A stretch of 8,727 bases of DNA, taken from the NCBI GenBank assembly GCA_016874945.1, contig VGSO01000103.1, forward strand, positions 1 through 8,727. The letters run 5' to 3'. Source of the DNA: Deltaproteobacteria bacterium (GTDB lineage Bacteria > Desulfobacterota > Desulfobaccia > Desulfobaccales > 0-14-0-80-60-11). This document shows, in pieces, positions 1 through 5,882 of the stretch (within the stretch, counting starts at the first letter, position 1; each line of letters begins with the position of its first letter). The notes under the pieces are model-generated. The model made no database searches. It was given only the letters and a program-made list of their open reading frames with translations, and had not been told where the DNA came from. The position numbers and the translations under genes were made by a program.

Positions 1-211
1 ACCATTGTTGGAAAAATTGGCGTCAAATCTCGATGGATTTAAGGGAACCGCCACGCAAGAGATTGTTACAATTAGATATTTTGGAAACCCTGTCAATTTT
101 CAAATGATCCTTAAGTTAGCGCTTATGCCCTTGATGGGGGAGGGAACCGCCCCAATATCGTTGATTCCGCTTTTGACCATGACTTTGGCAAGAGGCTCAA
201 ATAATTCACCA
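1..211. other. AT-richer gene-free stretch, origin unclear
   Basis: This stretch lies beyond the palindromic elements downstream of nrdR and is visibly richer in A and T than the genes. A + strand frame stays open from position 2 through this stretch, and a minus-strand frame is open from 219 to 1 except for one TGA at 100-102. Neither product resembles a family I recognise, neither has a ribosome binding site I can defend, and the + frame runs on into the palindromic element at 212-345. The ten-base word GGGAACCGCC occurs twice, near 44 and 142. It may be a decayed gene remnant or plain intergenic DNA; I cannot decide which. Confidence 0.3.
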
Positions 212-345
212 CTAATACCAAGTTGCGATCAAACGAGTAGAATTGTCATTCTGAGCGCAGCGAAGAATCTAGATTCTTCACTCCGCTTCGCTCCGTTCAG
301 AATGACAAACTCAATAATACCTCTTTGAATGCAACTTGGTATAAG
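212..345. repeat. MITE-like nested palindromic element (134 bp)
   Basis: The ends form a terminal inverted repeat: ATACCAAGTTGC at 215-226 and its exact reverse complement at 331-342, extendable to 15 nt (212-226 / 331-345) with one mismatch. Nested inside is a second palindromic unit at 243-308, whose outer arms TTGTCATTCTGA (243-254) and TCAGAATGACAA (297-308) match perfectly over 12 nt. Its core is a perfect 18-nt palindrome at 262-279. There is no coding capacity. From general knowledge, units with a TCATTCTGAG...GAAGAATCT core recur as dispersed repeats in many environmental bacterial genomes. A non-autonomous mobile element or REP-like repeat is the likeliest reading. I see no clear target-site duplication. 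Confidence 0.65.
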
Positions 346-346
346 G

Positions 347-449
347 CACCAAGACCAAGGTTCACAAAGAAAGTTTTCATGTTGGCGGGTTAGCCCGCCA
401 ACATGAAAAAGAATTCCTTGGTGATTCTTTGTGTCTTTGTGTCTTAGTG
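347..449. repeat. Imperfect long palindrome with a 16-bp perfect hairpin
   Basis: At the centre, positions 374-389 pair perfectly with 394-409 across the 4-nt loop TTAG, giving a 16-bp stem. Outside this, 347-371 and 425-449 form a second inverted arm matching at 18 of 25 positions. The right arm contains a period-8 array (TCTTTGTG at 426-433 and 434-441, TCTTAGTG at 442-449). The element begins a few bases after the nrdR stop and is directly adjacent to the 212-345 element. It could end transcription of the nrdR operon, but the stem is flanked by T on the left and A on the right, the reverse of a classical intrinsic terminator in either direction. I therefore call it a repeat first and a possible terminator second. 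Confidence 0.6.
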
Positions 450-454
450 GTAAA

Positions 455-925
455 TCATTTTTCCCCTTCTTTGCGGGAGGCCAGGAGCTGGCGGATTTCC
501 TTCATGAAGTCCGTGGCGTCGGTGAAGTGGCGGTATACTGAGGCGAACCGGACGTAAGCCACTTCGTCCCAGTGGCGCAACTGATCCATGACCCGTTCGC
601 CCAGCCAGGTGGAAGCCACTTCCCGGTGGCCGGACTCCAGCATTTCTCTTTCCAGGGCGTCCAGGAAGTTCTCGATGGCGTCAATGGAAACGGGACGCTT
701 TTCGCAGGCCTTTTTGATCCCCTCATAGACCTTGGTGCGGTGGTAGGGCTCCCGGCGGCCGTCCTTTTTGACCACCAGAGGCATGGTCTCCTCCACCTGC
801 TCGTAGGTGGTGAAGCGCCACTGGCAGTGGAGGCACTCCCGCCGCCGCCTAATGGCGTTGGCCTCCCGGCTGGGCCGGGAGTCGATGACCTTGTTATTGG
901 TGCTGTGGCAGAAGGGGCAGCGCAT
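455..925 (-). CDS. nrdR: Transcriptional repressor NrdR
   Basis: This 156-residue protein has the standard NrdR length and layout. An N-terminal zinc ribbon uses Cys3, Cys6, Cys31 and Cys34 (MRCPFC ... CLHC) with the basic run IRRRRE just before the second pair. An ATP-cone domain follows from about residue 49, beginning MPLVVKKDGRRE. NrdR senses ATP/dATP through the cone and represses ribonucleotide reductase genes in the cytoplasm. The start is fixed by the MRCPFC motif, although no Shine-Dalgarno sequence is visible upstream. It is the last gene of the cluster, 116 nt after the Cys-rich small protein. glyA-nrdR proximity is common in related bacteria. No convincing NrdR box was found in the window, so its targets lie elsewhere. 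Confidence 0.96.
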   Translation of the reverse strand: MRCPFCHSTNNKVIDSRPSREANAIRRRRECLHCQWRFTTYEQVEETMPLVVKKDGRREPYHRTKVYEGIKKACEKRPVSIDAIENFLDALEREMLESGHREVASTWLGERVMDQLRHWDEVAYVRFASVYRHFTDATDFMKEIRQLLASRKEGEK

Positions 926-1041
926 GGCGGTCTATAATAGGGGAGTGAACAAATCGTTCCCGGCTAACCCGGCGTCAATCCCCTCACTATGGATTTCCGC
1001 CCCCTGGGCAGCCGCCGTCCAAGTTCTTTTTATTAATTGAT

Positions 1042-1314
1042 TTACCCGGGAGTTACGCTCCCGACGCCGCGACAGGCATTACAAATGCCATATTGATACT
1101 GACTGCCCACCAGGACATGGCAGGATGCGCAACCGCATTTAGTACTGCCGCCGCAATGACGGCAAGTTACGGCGTTGGGGGCGACAGTGACCAGCCCATC
1201 CCCACCGCACGCCTTACACATGCCATATTGATACTGACTGCCCACCAGGACATGGCAGGATGCGCAACCGCATTTGGTGCTACCGCCGCAATGACGGCAG
1301 GTTACGGCTCCCAT
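1042..1314 (-). CDS. Small Cys-rich protein with two 45-residue repeats, probably zinc-binding
   Basis: I do not recognise a named family. The 90 residues form two tandem 45-residue modules with seven cysteines each: Cys6, 9, 15, 17, 20, 33, 36, then the same plus 45. Each module reads CRHCGG-x3-CGCASC followed by a CxxCxGxG knuckle like those of the DnaJ cysteine-rich domain. This suggests two or more structural zinc sites per module; metal binding is inferred. There is no signal peptide or membrane segment. The start at 1314 is chosen because AGGAGG sits nine bases upstream. An ATG at 1386 would add 24 residues but lacks this support and encodes a sequence without Cys. It lies between glyA (122-nt gap) and nrdR (116-nt gap), on the same strand. 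Possible roles include a protein- or nucleic-acid-binding adaptor. Confidence 0.75.
   Translation of the reverse strand: MGAVTCRHCGGSTKCGCASCHVLVGSQYQYGMCKACGGDGLVTVAPNAVTCRHCGGSTKCGCASCHVLVGSQYQYGICNACRGVGSVTPG
1085..1308. repeat. Near-identical direct repeat inside the Cys-rich gene (two 89-nt copies, 135-nt period)
   Basis: Copies at 1085-1173 and 1220-1308 match at 85 of 89 positions. All four differences fall at third codon positions and are synonymous, so 29 consecutive residues are identical in both protein repeats. The linker between copies is not conserved. This indicates a recent internal duplication or gene conversion with the protein sequence held constant. Confidence 0.9.
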
Positions 1315-1323
1315 GGTCTCGTT

Positions 1324-1329
1324 CCTCCT
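1324..1329 (-). promoter_or_regulatory. Strong Shine-Dalgarno that sets the start of the Cys-rich protein
   Basis: The minus strand reads AGGAGG followed by nine bases and ATG at 1314-1312. It is a consensus site at ideal spacing and argues against the upstream ATG at 1386. Confidence 0.8.
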
Positions 1330-1436
1330 GCTCTTAAGGTCGATACCGGAAAAAGAATTTGTTAGGCCAAATAGTTGCCGTGGCAAAGGTTCTTGCTTTT
1401 AACAAAATCAAGCTTTTCAGGCTTGCTTAGGGTGAA

Positions 1437-2693
1437 TCAGGATAACCATTCATCGGCGAAGAGCGGAAAACCGCGGCAAAACTCCTGCACCCGGGCCTGG
1501 AGCTTATCCAGCCGGGCCCCATCCTCCGGCGCGTCGAGGGCCTGGTGCATAAGGTCCGCGATAACCTCCATCTCCGGCTCTTTCATCCCCCGGGTGGTCA
1601 AAGCCGGGGTCCCCACCCGGATGCCGCTGGTCACTTTGGGGGACTGGGGGTCGAAGGGAATGGAATTCTTATTCACCGTAATGCCCGCCCGATCCAGGGC
1701 CTTTTCCGCAACTGCGCCGGTGAGGCCCGTGGGCCTGAGGTCCACCAGGACAAGGTGGTTATCCGAGCCGCCGGCGACCAGGCGGTAGCCCCGTTTCAGG
1801 AATTCCTGGGCCAGGGTGCGGGTGTTGGCCAGAATCTGTTCTTGGTACCGCTTGAAGGACGGCGCCAGGGCTTCCTTAAAGGCCACGGCCTTGGCCGCGA
1901 TGATGTGCATCAAGGGGCCGCCCTGCATCCCCGGGAAGATCTGGCTGTCCAGGGTTTTGCCGTATTCTGGCCGGGCCAAAATGATACCGCCCCGGGGGCC
2001 CCGGAGGGTCTTGTGGGTGGTGGAAGTGACAAAGTCCGAGACCGGCGCCGGATTGGGGTGCAACCCCGCGGCCACCAACCCCGCGATATGGGCCATGTCC
2101 ACCAGGAGGTAAGCTTCCACTTCCCGGGCAATCGCGGCGAAGCGGTCAAAGTCGATGATCCGGGGATAGGCGCTGGCCCCGGCGATGATCATCTTGGGCC
2201 GGTGTTGCCGGGCCAGCTCGGAAATAGCGCCGAAGTCAATTTCCTCGGTCTGCCGGTCCACGCCGTAACTCACGGTGCGATAAAGCCGCCCGGAGAAGTT
2301 CACCGCCGCCCCATGGCTGAGATGCCCCCCATGGGCCAGGTCCATGCCCATGATGGTGTCCCCGGGCTTTAGAAAGCCGAAATAAATGGCCATGTTGGCC
2401 TGGGTGCCGGAGTGGGGCTGGACGTTGGCGTAAGGCGCGCCGAAGAGCTGCCGGACCCGGCTCAGGGCCAGGTTCTCCGCGGTGTCCACGAACTCGCAGC
2501 CGCCGTAATAGCGCCTTCCGGGGTAGCCCTCGGCGTACTTGTGGGTCAGGATAGACCCTTGGGCCTGGAGCACCGCGTCGCTGACAAAGTTTTCGGAAGC
2601 GATCATCTCCAACTTGTTCAGTTGGCGCTCGCGCTCCCGTTCAATGACCGCGTAAATTTCCGGGTCGGTGTGAGCCAATTCCGCCATTTCCAT
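1437..2693 (-). CDS. glyA: Serine hydroxymethyltransferase
   Basis: GlyA is a cytoplasmic PLP enzyme that interconverts serine plus tetrahydrofolate with glycine plus 5,10-methylene-tetrahydrofolate, supplying one-carbon units. The 418-residue length is normal. Visible hallmarks are LNKLEMIASENF near residue 25, the YAEGYPGRRYYGGCE block at 53-67, the VDMAHIAG segment at 198-205 (Asp199 and His202 near the cofactor), and the PLP-binding lysine in STTHKTLRGPRGG (Lys228). The ATG at 2693 directly follows the rpiB stop codon with no spacer, and an AGGA nine bases upstream lies inside rpiB, so translational coupling with rpiB is likely. A second in-frame ATG at 2687 is less well spaced. Nothing looks damaged. 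Confidence 0.98.
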   Translation of the reverse strand: MEMAELAHTDPEIYAVIERERERQLNKLEMIASENFVSDAVLQAQGSILTHKYAEGYPGRRYYGGCEFVDTAENLALSRVRQLFGAPYANVQPHSGTQANMAIYFGFLKPGDTIMGMDLAHGGHLSHGAAVNFSGRLYRTVSYGVDRQTEEIDFGAISELARQHRPKMIIAGASAYPRIIDFDRFAAIAREVEAYLLVDMAHIAGLVAAGLHPNPAPVSDFVTSTTHKTLRGPRGGIILARPEYGKTLDSQIFPGMQGGPLMHIIAAKAVAFKEALAPSFKRYQEQILANTRTLAQEFLKRGYRLVAGGSDNHLVLVDLRPTGLTGAVAEKALDRAGITVNKNSIPFDPQSPKVTSGIRVGTPALTTRGMKEPEMEVIADLMHQALDAPEDGARLDKLQARVQEFCRGFPLFADEWLS

Positions 2694-3197
2694 TTAAGAA
2701 GTTCCTGAGGAAAAAGGTTCTCGAGCCAATTGTTCTAAAAGTTCCAACCGTTCCTGGTGGCGGCCCCCCTCAAAGGGGGTGGCCAGCCAGGCCTTGACGA
2801 TTTCCTTGGCCAGGTCCGGGCCGATGACCCGGCCGCCCATGACCAGCAGGTTAGAGTCGTTGTGTCGCCGGCTCATCATGGCAGTGAAGATGTCGTGGCA
2901 CAGGGCGGCGCGGATGCCGGGGAAGCGGTTGGCCAGGATGCTCATCCCCAGCCCGGTGCCGCAGATCAGGATGCCCCGGCAATGGGGGCGAGACAGCAAT
3001 GCCTCCACTACTTTTTTGCCGTAAATCGGATAGTGCACCGACTCATCGGCGCTGGCGCAGCCCAGGTCCGTGACCGGCACCTGCAGTTCCCGGAGCAGTT
3101 TGATGATTTCCCGCTTGAGACTGTGGCCGGCGTGGTCGCAGGCGATGGCCAGGGTTTCAGCTTCAGCCGGCGTGGGCTTTGGCGAAGTTGATGACAT
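2694..3197 (-). CDS. rpiB: Ribose-5-phosphate isomerase B
   Basis: RpiB interconverts ribose-5-phosphate and ribulose-5-phosphate in the non-oxidative pentose phosphate pathway. The 167 residues include the phosphate/substrate motif ACDHAGH (Asp21, His22), the catalytic cysteine in GILICGTGLGMSI (Cys79), SRRHNDSN with His112, and FEGGRHQER near 142-150. The start at 3197 lies inside acpP, giving a 35-nt out-of-frame overlap. It is supported by GAGGA nine bases upstream, and no other ATG, GTG or TTG lies between it and the conserved core. The N-terminal tail of about 14 residues (MSSTSPKPTPAEAE) is longer than in E. coli RpiB and its first dozen residues are read from acpP DNA. Coupling to acpP translation is likely. 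A related sugar-phosphate isomerase activity (allose/galactose type) is a remote alternative. Confidence 0.95.
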   Translation of the reverse strand: MSSTSPKPTPAEAETLAIACDHAGHSLKREIIKLLRELQVPVTDLGCASADESVHYPIYGKKVVEALLSRPHCRGILICGTGLGMSILANRFPGIRAALCHDIFTAMMSRRHNDSNLLVMGGRVIGPDLAKEIVKAWLATPFEGGRHQERLELLEQLAREPFSSGTS

Positions 3198-3399
3198 CGC
3201 CTACGGTCCTCAATTTTTCCGCTTCTTCGTCGGCGATCTCGAAGCCGAATTCCTCTTCCATGGCCATGATGAGTTCCACCAGGTCCAGGGAATCGGCTCC
3301 CAGGTCGTCGATGAATACCGCTTCAGGAGTGACTTCGGAACGCTCCACTCCCAGTTTGTCCACGATTATGTCGATGATTTTGTCTTCCATTGAAGCCAT
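3163..3399 (-). CDS. acpP: Acyl carrier protein
   Basis: This is the acidic 78-residue carrier that holds growing acyl chains as thioesters during type II fatty-acid synthesis. The phosphopantetheine attachment serine is Ser37 in DDLGADSLDLVEL, followed by the recognition helix ending EEEFGFEI. The length and C-terminus (GDVINFAKAHAG) are normal. The start at 3399 is chosen over the in-frame ATG at 3390 because AAGGAGG at 3410-3416 is correctly spaced. It follows fabG after 23 nt, as in most fab clusters. fabF, which commonly comes next, is missing; instead the last 35 nt overlap rpiB. Confidence 0.98.
   Translation of the reverse strand: MASMEDKIIDIIVDKLGVERSEVTPEAVFIDDLGADSLDLVELIMAMEEEFGFEIADEEAEKLRTVGDVINFAKAHAG
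3207..3211 (-). promoter_or_regulatory. Shine-Dalgarno for rpiB embedded in acpP
   Basis: The minus strand reads GAGGA, nine bases, then ATG at 3197-3195. It lies wholly inside the acpP reading frame and supports the overlapping start of rpiB. Confidence 0.6.
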
Positions 3400-3422
3400 G
3401 AGCCTTTAACCTCCTTTTGGTC

Positions 3423-4166
3423 TCAAACCATGAGCATGCCGCCGTTCACGTGAATCACCTGGCCAGTGAGGTAGGCCGCGGCGTCGGAAGCCAAAAAAGC
3501 CACGGCGTGAGCCACTTCCTCGGGGGTGCCGAAGCGGCTCAAGGGGATCTGGGCCAGCATTGCTTCTTTGACGTTTTGAGGGAGTGACTCGGTCATCTCC
3601 GTCTGAATGAACCCGGGAGCCACCGCGTTCACCGTAATGTGGCGGGAGGCCAGTTCCCGGGCGATGGTCTTGGTAAGTCCGATAAGACCGGCCTTGGAGG
3701 CCACGTAATTGGCCTGGCCGGGGTTGCCCATCACCCCCACCACGGAGGCAATGTTGATGATGCGCCCCCAACGCTGCTTCAGCATGGGCTTGGTCGCCGC
3801 CCGGATACAGTTGAACGCGCCCTTGAGGTTGACCTCCAGGACCGCGTCCCATTCCGCTTCCTTCATCCGCACGATGAGGTTGTCCCGGGTGATGCCGGCG
3901 TTGTTCACCAGGATGTCCAGGCGGCCGCTTTCTTTGACGATCCGGTCAATACCGGCCTGGACCGCGGCCCCGTCGGCCACGTTGAACTCAATGAGGTGCG
4001 CCTGGGCGCCCTTGGCTTCCACCTGGGATTGGGTCAGGTTGGCATCGTCCCCCAGGACCACGTCGTTCAGGTAGATGACCAGGCCGGGCCGGGCCAGTTC
4101 CAGGGCGATGGCCCGGCCGATGCCCCGGGCCGCGCCGGTTATGAGCGCCACCTGCAAATCCGTCAT
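3423..4166 (-). CDS. fabG: 3-oxoacyl-[acyl-carrier-protein] reductase
   Basis: FabG reduces 3-oxoacyl-ACP to 3-hydroxyacyl-ACP with NADPH in fatty-acid elongation. It is a classical short-chain dehydrogenase of 247 residues: the dinucleotide-binding TGAARGIG is at 10-17, NNAG at 88-91, and the catalytic residues are Asn113, Ser141, Tyr154 and Lys158 (YVASK). The C-terminal GQVIHVNGGMLM is typical of FabG. The ATG at 4166 gives the usual MTDLQVALITG beginning. A GTG at 4178 would add four residues but has no better ribosome site; the site before the ATG is itself weak (GGA, seven bases upstream). It leads the tight fabG-acpP-rpiB-glyA run and has a candidate promoter of its own. Being next to acpP favours fatty-acid synthesis over a polyhydroxyalkanoate (PhaB-like) role. 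Confidence 0.95.
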   Translation of the reverse strand: MTDLQVALITGAARGIGRAIALELARPGLVIYLNDVVLGDDANLTQSQVEAKGAQAHLIEFNVADGAAVQAGIDRIVKESGRLDILVNNAGITRDNLIVRMKEAEWDAVLEVNLKGAFNCIRAATKPMLKQRWGRIINIASVVGVMGNPGQANYVASKAGLIGLTKTIARELASRHITVNAVAPGFIQTEMTESLPQNVKEAMLAQIPLSRFGTPEEVAHAVAFLASDAAAYLTGQVIHVNGGMLMV

Positions 4167-4203
4167 ATCGCTATCCACAGATTGCCAAGATTAGCACAAG
4201 ATT

Positions 4204-4235
4204 ATTGCCGGGCAAGACATCAATTCCCCGGCAAT
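4204..4235 (-). promoter_or_regulatory. 9-bp inverted repeat in the fabG leader
   Basis: ATTGCCGGG (4204-4212) and CCCGGCAAT (4227-4235) are perfect complements separated by 14 nt. The repeat lies between the candidate promoter and the fabG start, so it would form a GC-rich hairpin in the 5' UTR or could act as a two-half-site operator. I cannot assign it to a known regulator. Confidence 0.45.
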
Positions 4236-4253
4236 GGTATTTCATAAAACGAA

Positions 4254-4281
4254 ATTTTAGAAAAAGAAAGATTTTTTGCAA
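4254..4281 (-). promoter_or_regulatory. Candidate sigma-70 promoter for fabG
   Basis: On the minus strand TTGCAA (4281-4276) is followed after 16 nt by TAAAAT (4259-4254), a four-of-six and a five-of-six match to the -35 and -10 consensus. The surrounding stretch is AT-rich, unlike the genes. Transcription would start near 4247, about 80 nt before the ATG. If real, fabG-acpP-rpiB-glyA can be expressed separately from the etf genes. Confidence 0.4.
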
Positions 4282-4310
4282 GGTTCATAATGCCTGAAGT
4301 CAAAAAAACA

Positions 4311-4345
4311 GTTTTCGGTTTTCGGTTCTCGGTTCTAAGTATTTT
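4311..4345. repeat. Heptad array, unit GTTYTCG
   Basis: Five consecutive 7-nt units in phase: GTTTTCG twice, GTTCTCG, GTTCTAA, GTATTTT. It lies in the etfA-fabG spacer upstream of the candidate fabG promoter. From 4360 the spacer continues with looser 7/8-nt units beginning GTT (GTTTGCG, GTTTGGCG, GTTCGGCA, GTTGGCTA). Nothing else was recognised between here and the 4407-4462 array. Confidence 0.7.
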
Positions 4346-4406
4346 GATGCCTTTTCCTTGTTTGCGGTTTGGCGGTTCGGCAGTTGGCTAACCCGCTAAC
4401 CTCCTT

Positions 4407-4462
4407 TTTGCCTATTCCCTATTCCCTAAAACCTGAAACCTGAAACCTGAAACCTAATTCCT
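4407..4462. repeat. Eight-unit heptad array (AGGNNNN on the minus strand)
   Basis: Read on the minus strand there are eight perfectly phased 7-mers: AGGAATT, AGGTTTC three times, AGGTTTT, AGGGAAT twice, AGGCAAA. The first three bases never vary while the other four change. The array starts five bases after the etfA stop codon. It is too regular for chance but too diverse to be a simple recent slippage product. Confidence 0.8.
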
Positions 4463-4467
4463 GCCCG

Positions 4468-5712
4468 CTATCCCTTGTCCTTCTTAATCTCCTGAATCAG
4501 GGCCGGGACAATGTCAAACAAATCCCCCACCAGGCCCATGTCGGCCACCTGGAAGATGGGCGCGTGGGGGTCCTTGTTGATGGCCACGATGAAGTCCGAG
4601 GATTGCATGCCCACCAGGTGCTGGGCCGCGCCGGACAGGCCCACCGCGATGTAAAGCTTGGGAGCCACGGTTTTCCCCGTCTGGCCGATCTGATGGGCGT
4701 ATGGGATCCAGCCCGCGTCCACCGCGCCCCGGGTGGCGCCCACCGCGCCCCCCAGGAGGTCGGCCAGTTCTTCCAGGAGCTTGATATTTTTGGCCTCTTT
4801 GAGACCCCGGCCCCCGCAGACGATGACTTCCGCGGCCCCCAGGGGGACCCGCTCCTTGATTTCGGCCACGGTCTTGATAAATCGGCTTTGAGGAGAAGTT
4901 TTCAAAGACTCCAATTCTACCCGAATAATCTCCCCAGCCACCAAATTATTGAGTGGCACAGGCCTCTGGCCGGTGATAGAGCCGGCTTCCCCGGATGAGG
5001 CGGGTTTCAGGGCTTTAAACACTCCGGGCCGGGCGGTGGCCATTTGGGGATAGGTCCGGGGCGTGATGATGGTGGCCATGATGTTGCCCCCGAACGCGGG
5101 CCGGGTCTGGAGCAGCAAGCGCTTTTCCGGGTCTATGGCGAACGCGGTGCAGTCGGCGGTGAGGCCGGTCTTTAAGGCCGCGGCCACCCGGGGGATGAAA
5201 GCCCGGCCGGCGTAGGTGGCCCCGGCCAGGATGATCTCCGGCTGAAACTTCTGGGCCAGTTCCGTCAAGGCCGCGGCATAGCTCTCTTCTAAGAATTCTG
5301 CCAGAAGCGGGTGCTCCGCCAAGTAAACTTTTTGTGCGCCGCCCGTAAGCAGGGCAGGGGCCAGGTGATCCACTTTATCCCCCAAAAGCACCGCGGCCAC
5401 CGGGGCTTGCAAGGTCCCCGCCAAACGTGAGGCCTCCCCCAGAAGCTCCAGGGCCACGGGCGCCAGCTCTCCATGGCGCTGCTCCGCGAAGACCCAGACG
5501 CCGTCCGGGGGCACTTCCGGGCGAGGAGATGGGGACTCTTCCTCGGGTAGGGCCAGGGCCTCGGGCTCGCAGACCTCCACGCACGCCCCGCACAGGTTGC
5601 AGCCCTCGGCAATGCTCAACGCTCCCCCCTCCAGGCGCAAAATCCCGAAGGGGCAGACGTCCACGCACTGCCCGCAGGCGGTGCACTTTTCGGCGTAGAA
5701 GATTAGGCTCAT
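4468..5712 (-). CDS. etfA: Electron transfer flavoprotein alpha subunit with N-terminal 2x[4Fe-4S] ferredoxin domain
   Basis: EtfA pairs with EtfB and binds FAD, passing electrons between an acyl-CoA dehydrogenase and other carriers. This 414-residue version begins with a bacterial ferredoxin domain: CTACGQC-x3-C (Cys10, 13, 16, 20) and CNLCGAC-x3-C (Cys38, 41, 44, 48) would bind two [4Fe-4S] clusters. After a Pro/Glu-rich linker (about 55-68) comes the EtfA N-terminal domain, then the FAD domain with VCGGRGLKEA, VGATRGAVDAG, GQTGKTVAP and the EtfA signature at about 353-385 (LYIAVGLSGAAQHLVGM). The same extra clusters occur in CarE of caffeyl-CoA reductase. It follows etfB after a 219-nt hairpin-filled spacer. 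No Shine-Dalgarno is visible before the ATG. Electrons may go to ferredoxin/NAD or to a membrane Etf-quinone oxidoreductase encoded elsewhere. Confidence 0.95.
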   Translation of the reverse strand: MSLIFYAEKCTACGQCVDVCPFGILRLEGGALSIAEGCNLCGACVEVCEPEALALPEEESPSPRPEVPPDGVWVFAEQRHGELAPVALELLGEASRLAGTLQAPVAAVLLGDKVDHLAPALLTGGAQKVYLAEHPLLAEFLEESYAAALTELAQKFQPEIILAGATYAGRAFIPRVAAALKTGLTADCTAFAIDPEKRLLLQTRPAFGGNIMATIITPRTYPQMATARPGVFKALKPASSGEAGSITGQRPVPLNNLVAGEIIRVELESLKTSPQSRFIKTVAEIKERVPLGAAEVIVCGGRGLKEAKNIKLLEELADLLGGAVGATRGAVDAGWIPYAHQIGQTGKTVAPKLYIAVGLSGAAQHLVGMQSSDFIVAINKDPHAPIFQVADMGLVGDLFDIVPALIQEIKKDKG

Positions 5713-5754
5713 ATCGGACTTGTTATTTTGAGGGGAGGGCCGGGGGACAATCTA

Positions 5755-5800
5755 GCACAGGCGCCCTCGCCTGTGCACGAACAGCCGAGGGCGGCTGTTC
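5755..5800. repeat. Twin hairpins with complementary loops
   Basis: Hairpin 1 pairs 5755-5763 (GCACAGGCG) with 5768-5776 around the loop CCCT. Hairpin 2 pairs 5779-5787 (GAACAGCCG) with 5792-5800 around the loop AGGG. Both stems are perfect 9-mers, two bases apart. The loops are complementary, and the match extends to eight bases (CGCCCTCG at 5762-5769 against CGAGGGCG at 5786-5793), allowing a loop-loop contact or an alternative fold. They sit in the etfB-etfA spacer. Confidence 0.7.
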
Positions 5801-5823
5801 CACATCTCCCCTCAAGCTCCCCT

Positions 5824-5847
5824 CCCAACCCCTTTTAAGGGGTTGGG
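5824..5847. repeat. GC-rich palindrome in the etfB-etfA spacer
   Basis: CCCAACCCCTT (5824-5834) pairs with AAGGGGTTGGG (5837-5847), an 11-bp stem with a minimal central gap. Flanking polypurine/polypyrimidine tracts extend the symmetry imperfectly. It has no good T-tract on either strand and is probably a dispersed repeat unit, not a terminator. Confidence 0.6.
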
Positions 5848-5882
5848 GGAGAGGGCTTGGGAGAGGGGGCAGGGGCCGGTGG

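Noticed and set aside
5..328. + strand open frame of 107 codons
   Set aside because: It runs through the palindromic element at 212-345, has no ribosome site and no recognisable domain; treated as chance.
926..975. Promoter directly before nrdR (TATTAT near the ATG)
   Set aside because: No -35 at usable spacing; the only TTGACG is 33 nt away.
1315..1386. Upstream ATG for the Cys-rich protein (114-residue form)
   Set aside because: A consensus AGGAGG at nine bases marks the ATG at 1314; the extension has no matching repeat and no such site.
1409..1425. Possible terminator after glyA (CAAGC-7-GCTTG then ATTTTGTT)
   Set aside because: The stem is only 5 bp; too weak to call.
4407..4462. CRISPR-like array
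   Set aside because: Seven-base units with no spacer structure and no cas genes; tandem repeat instead.
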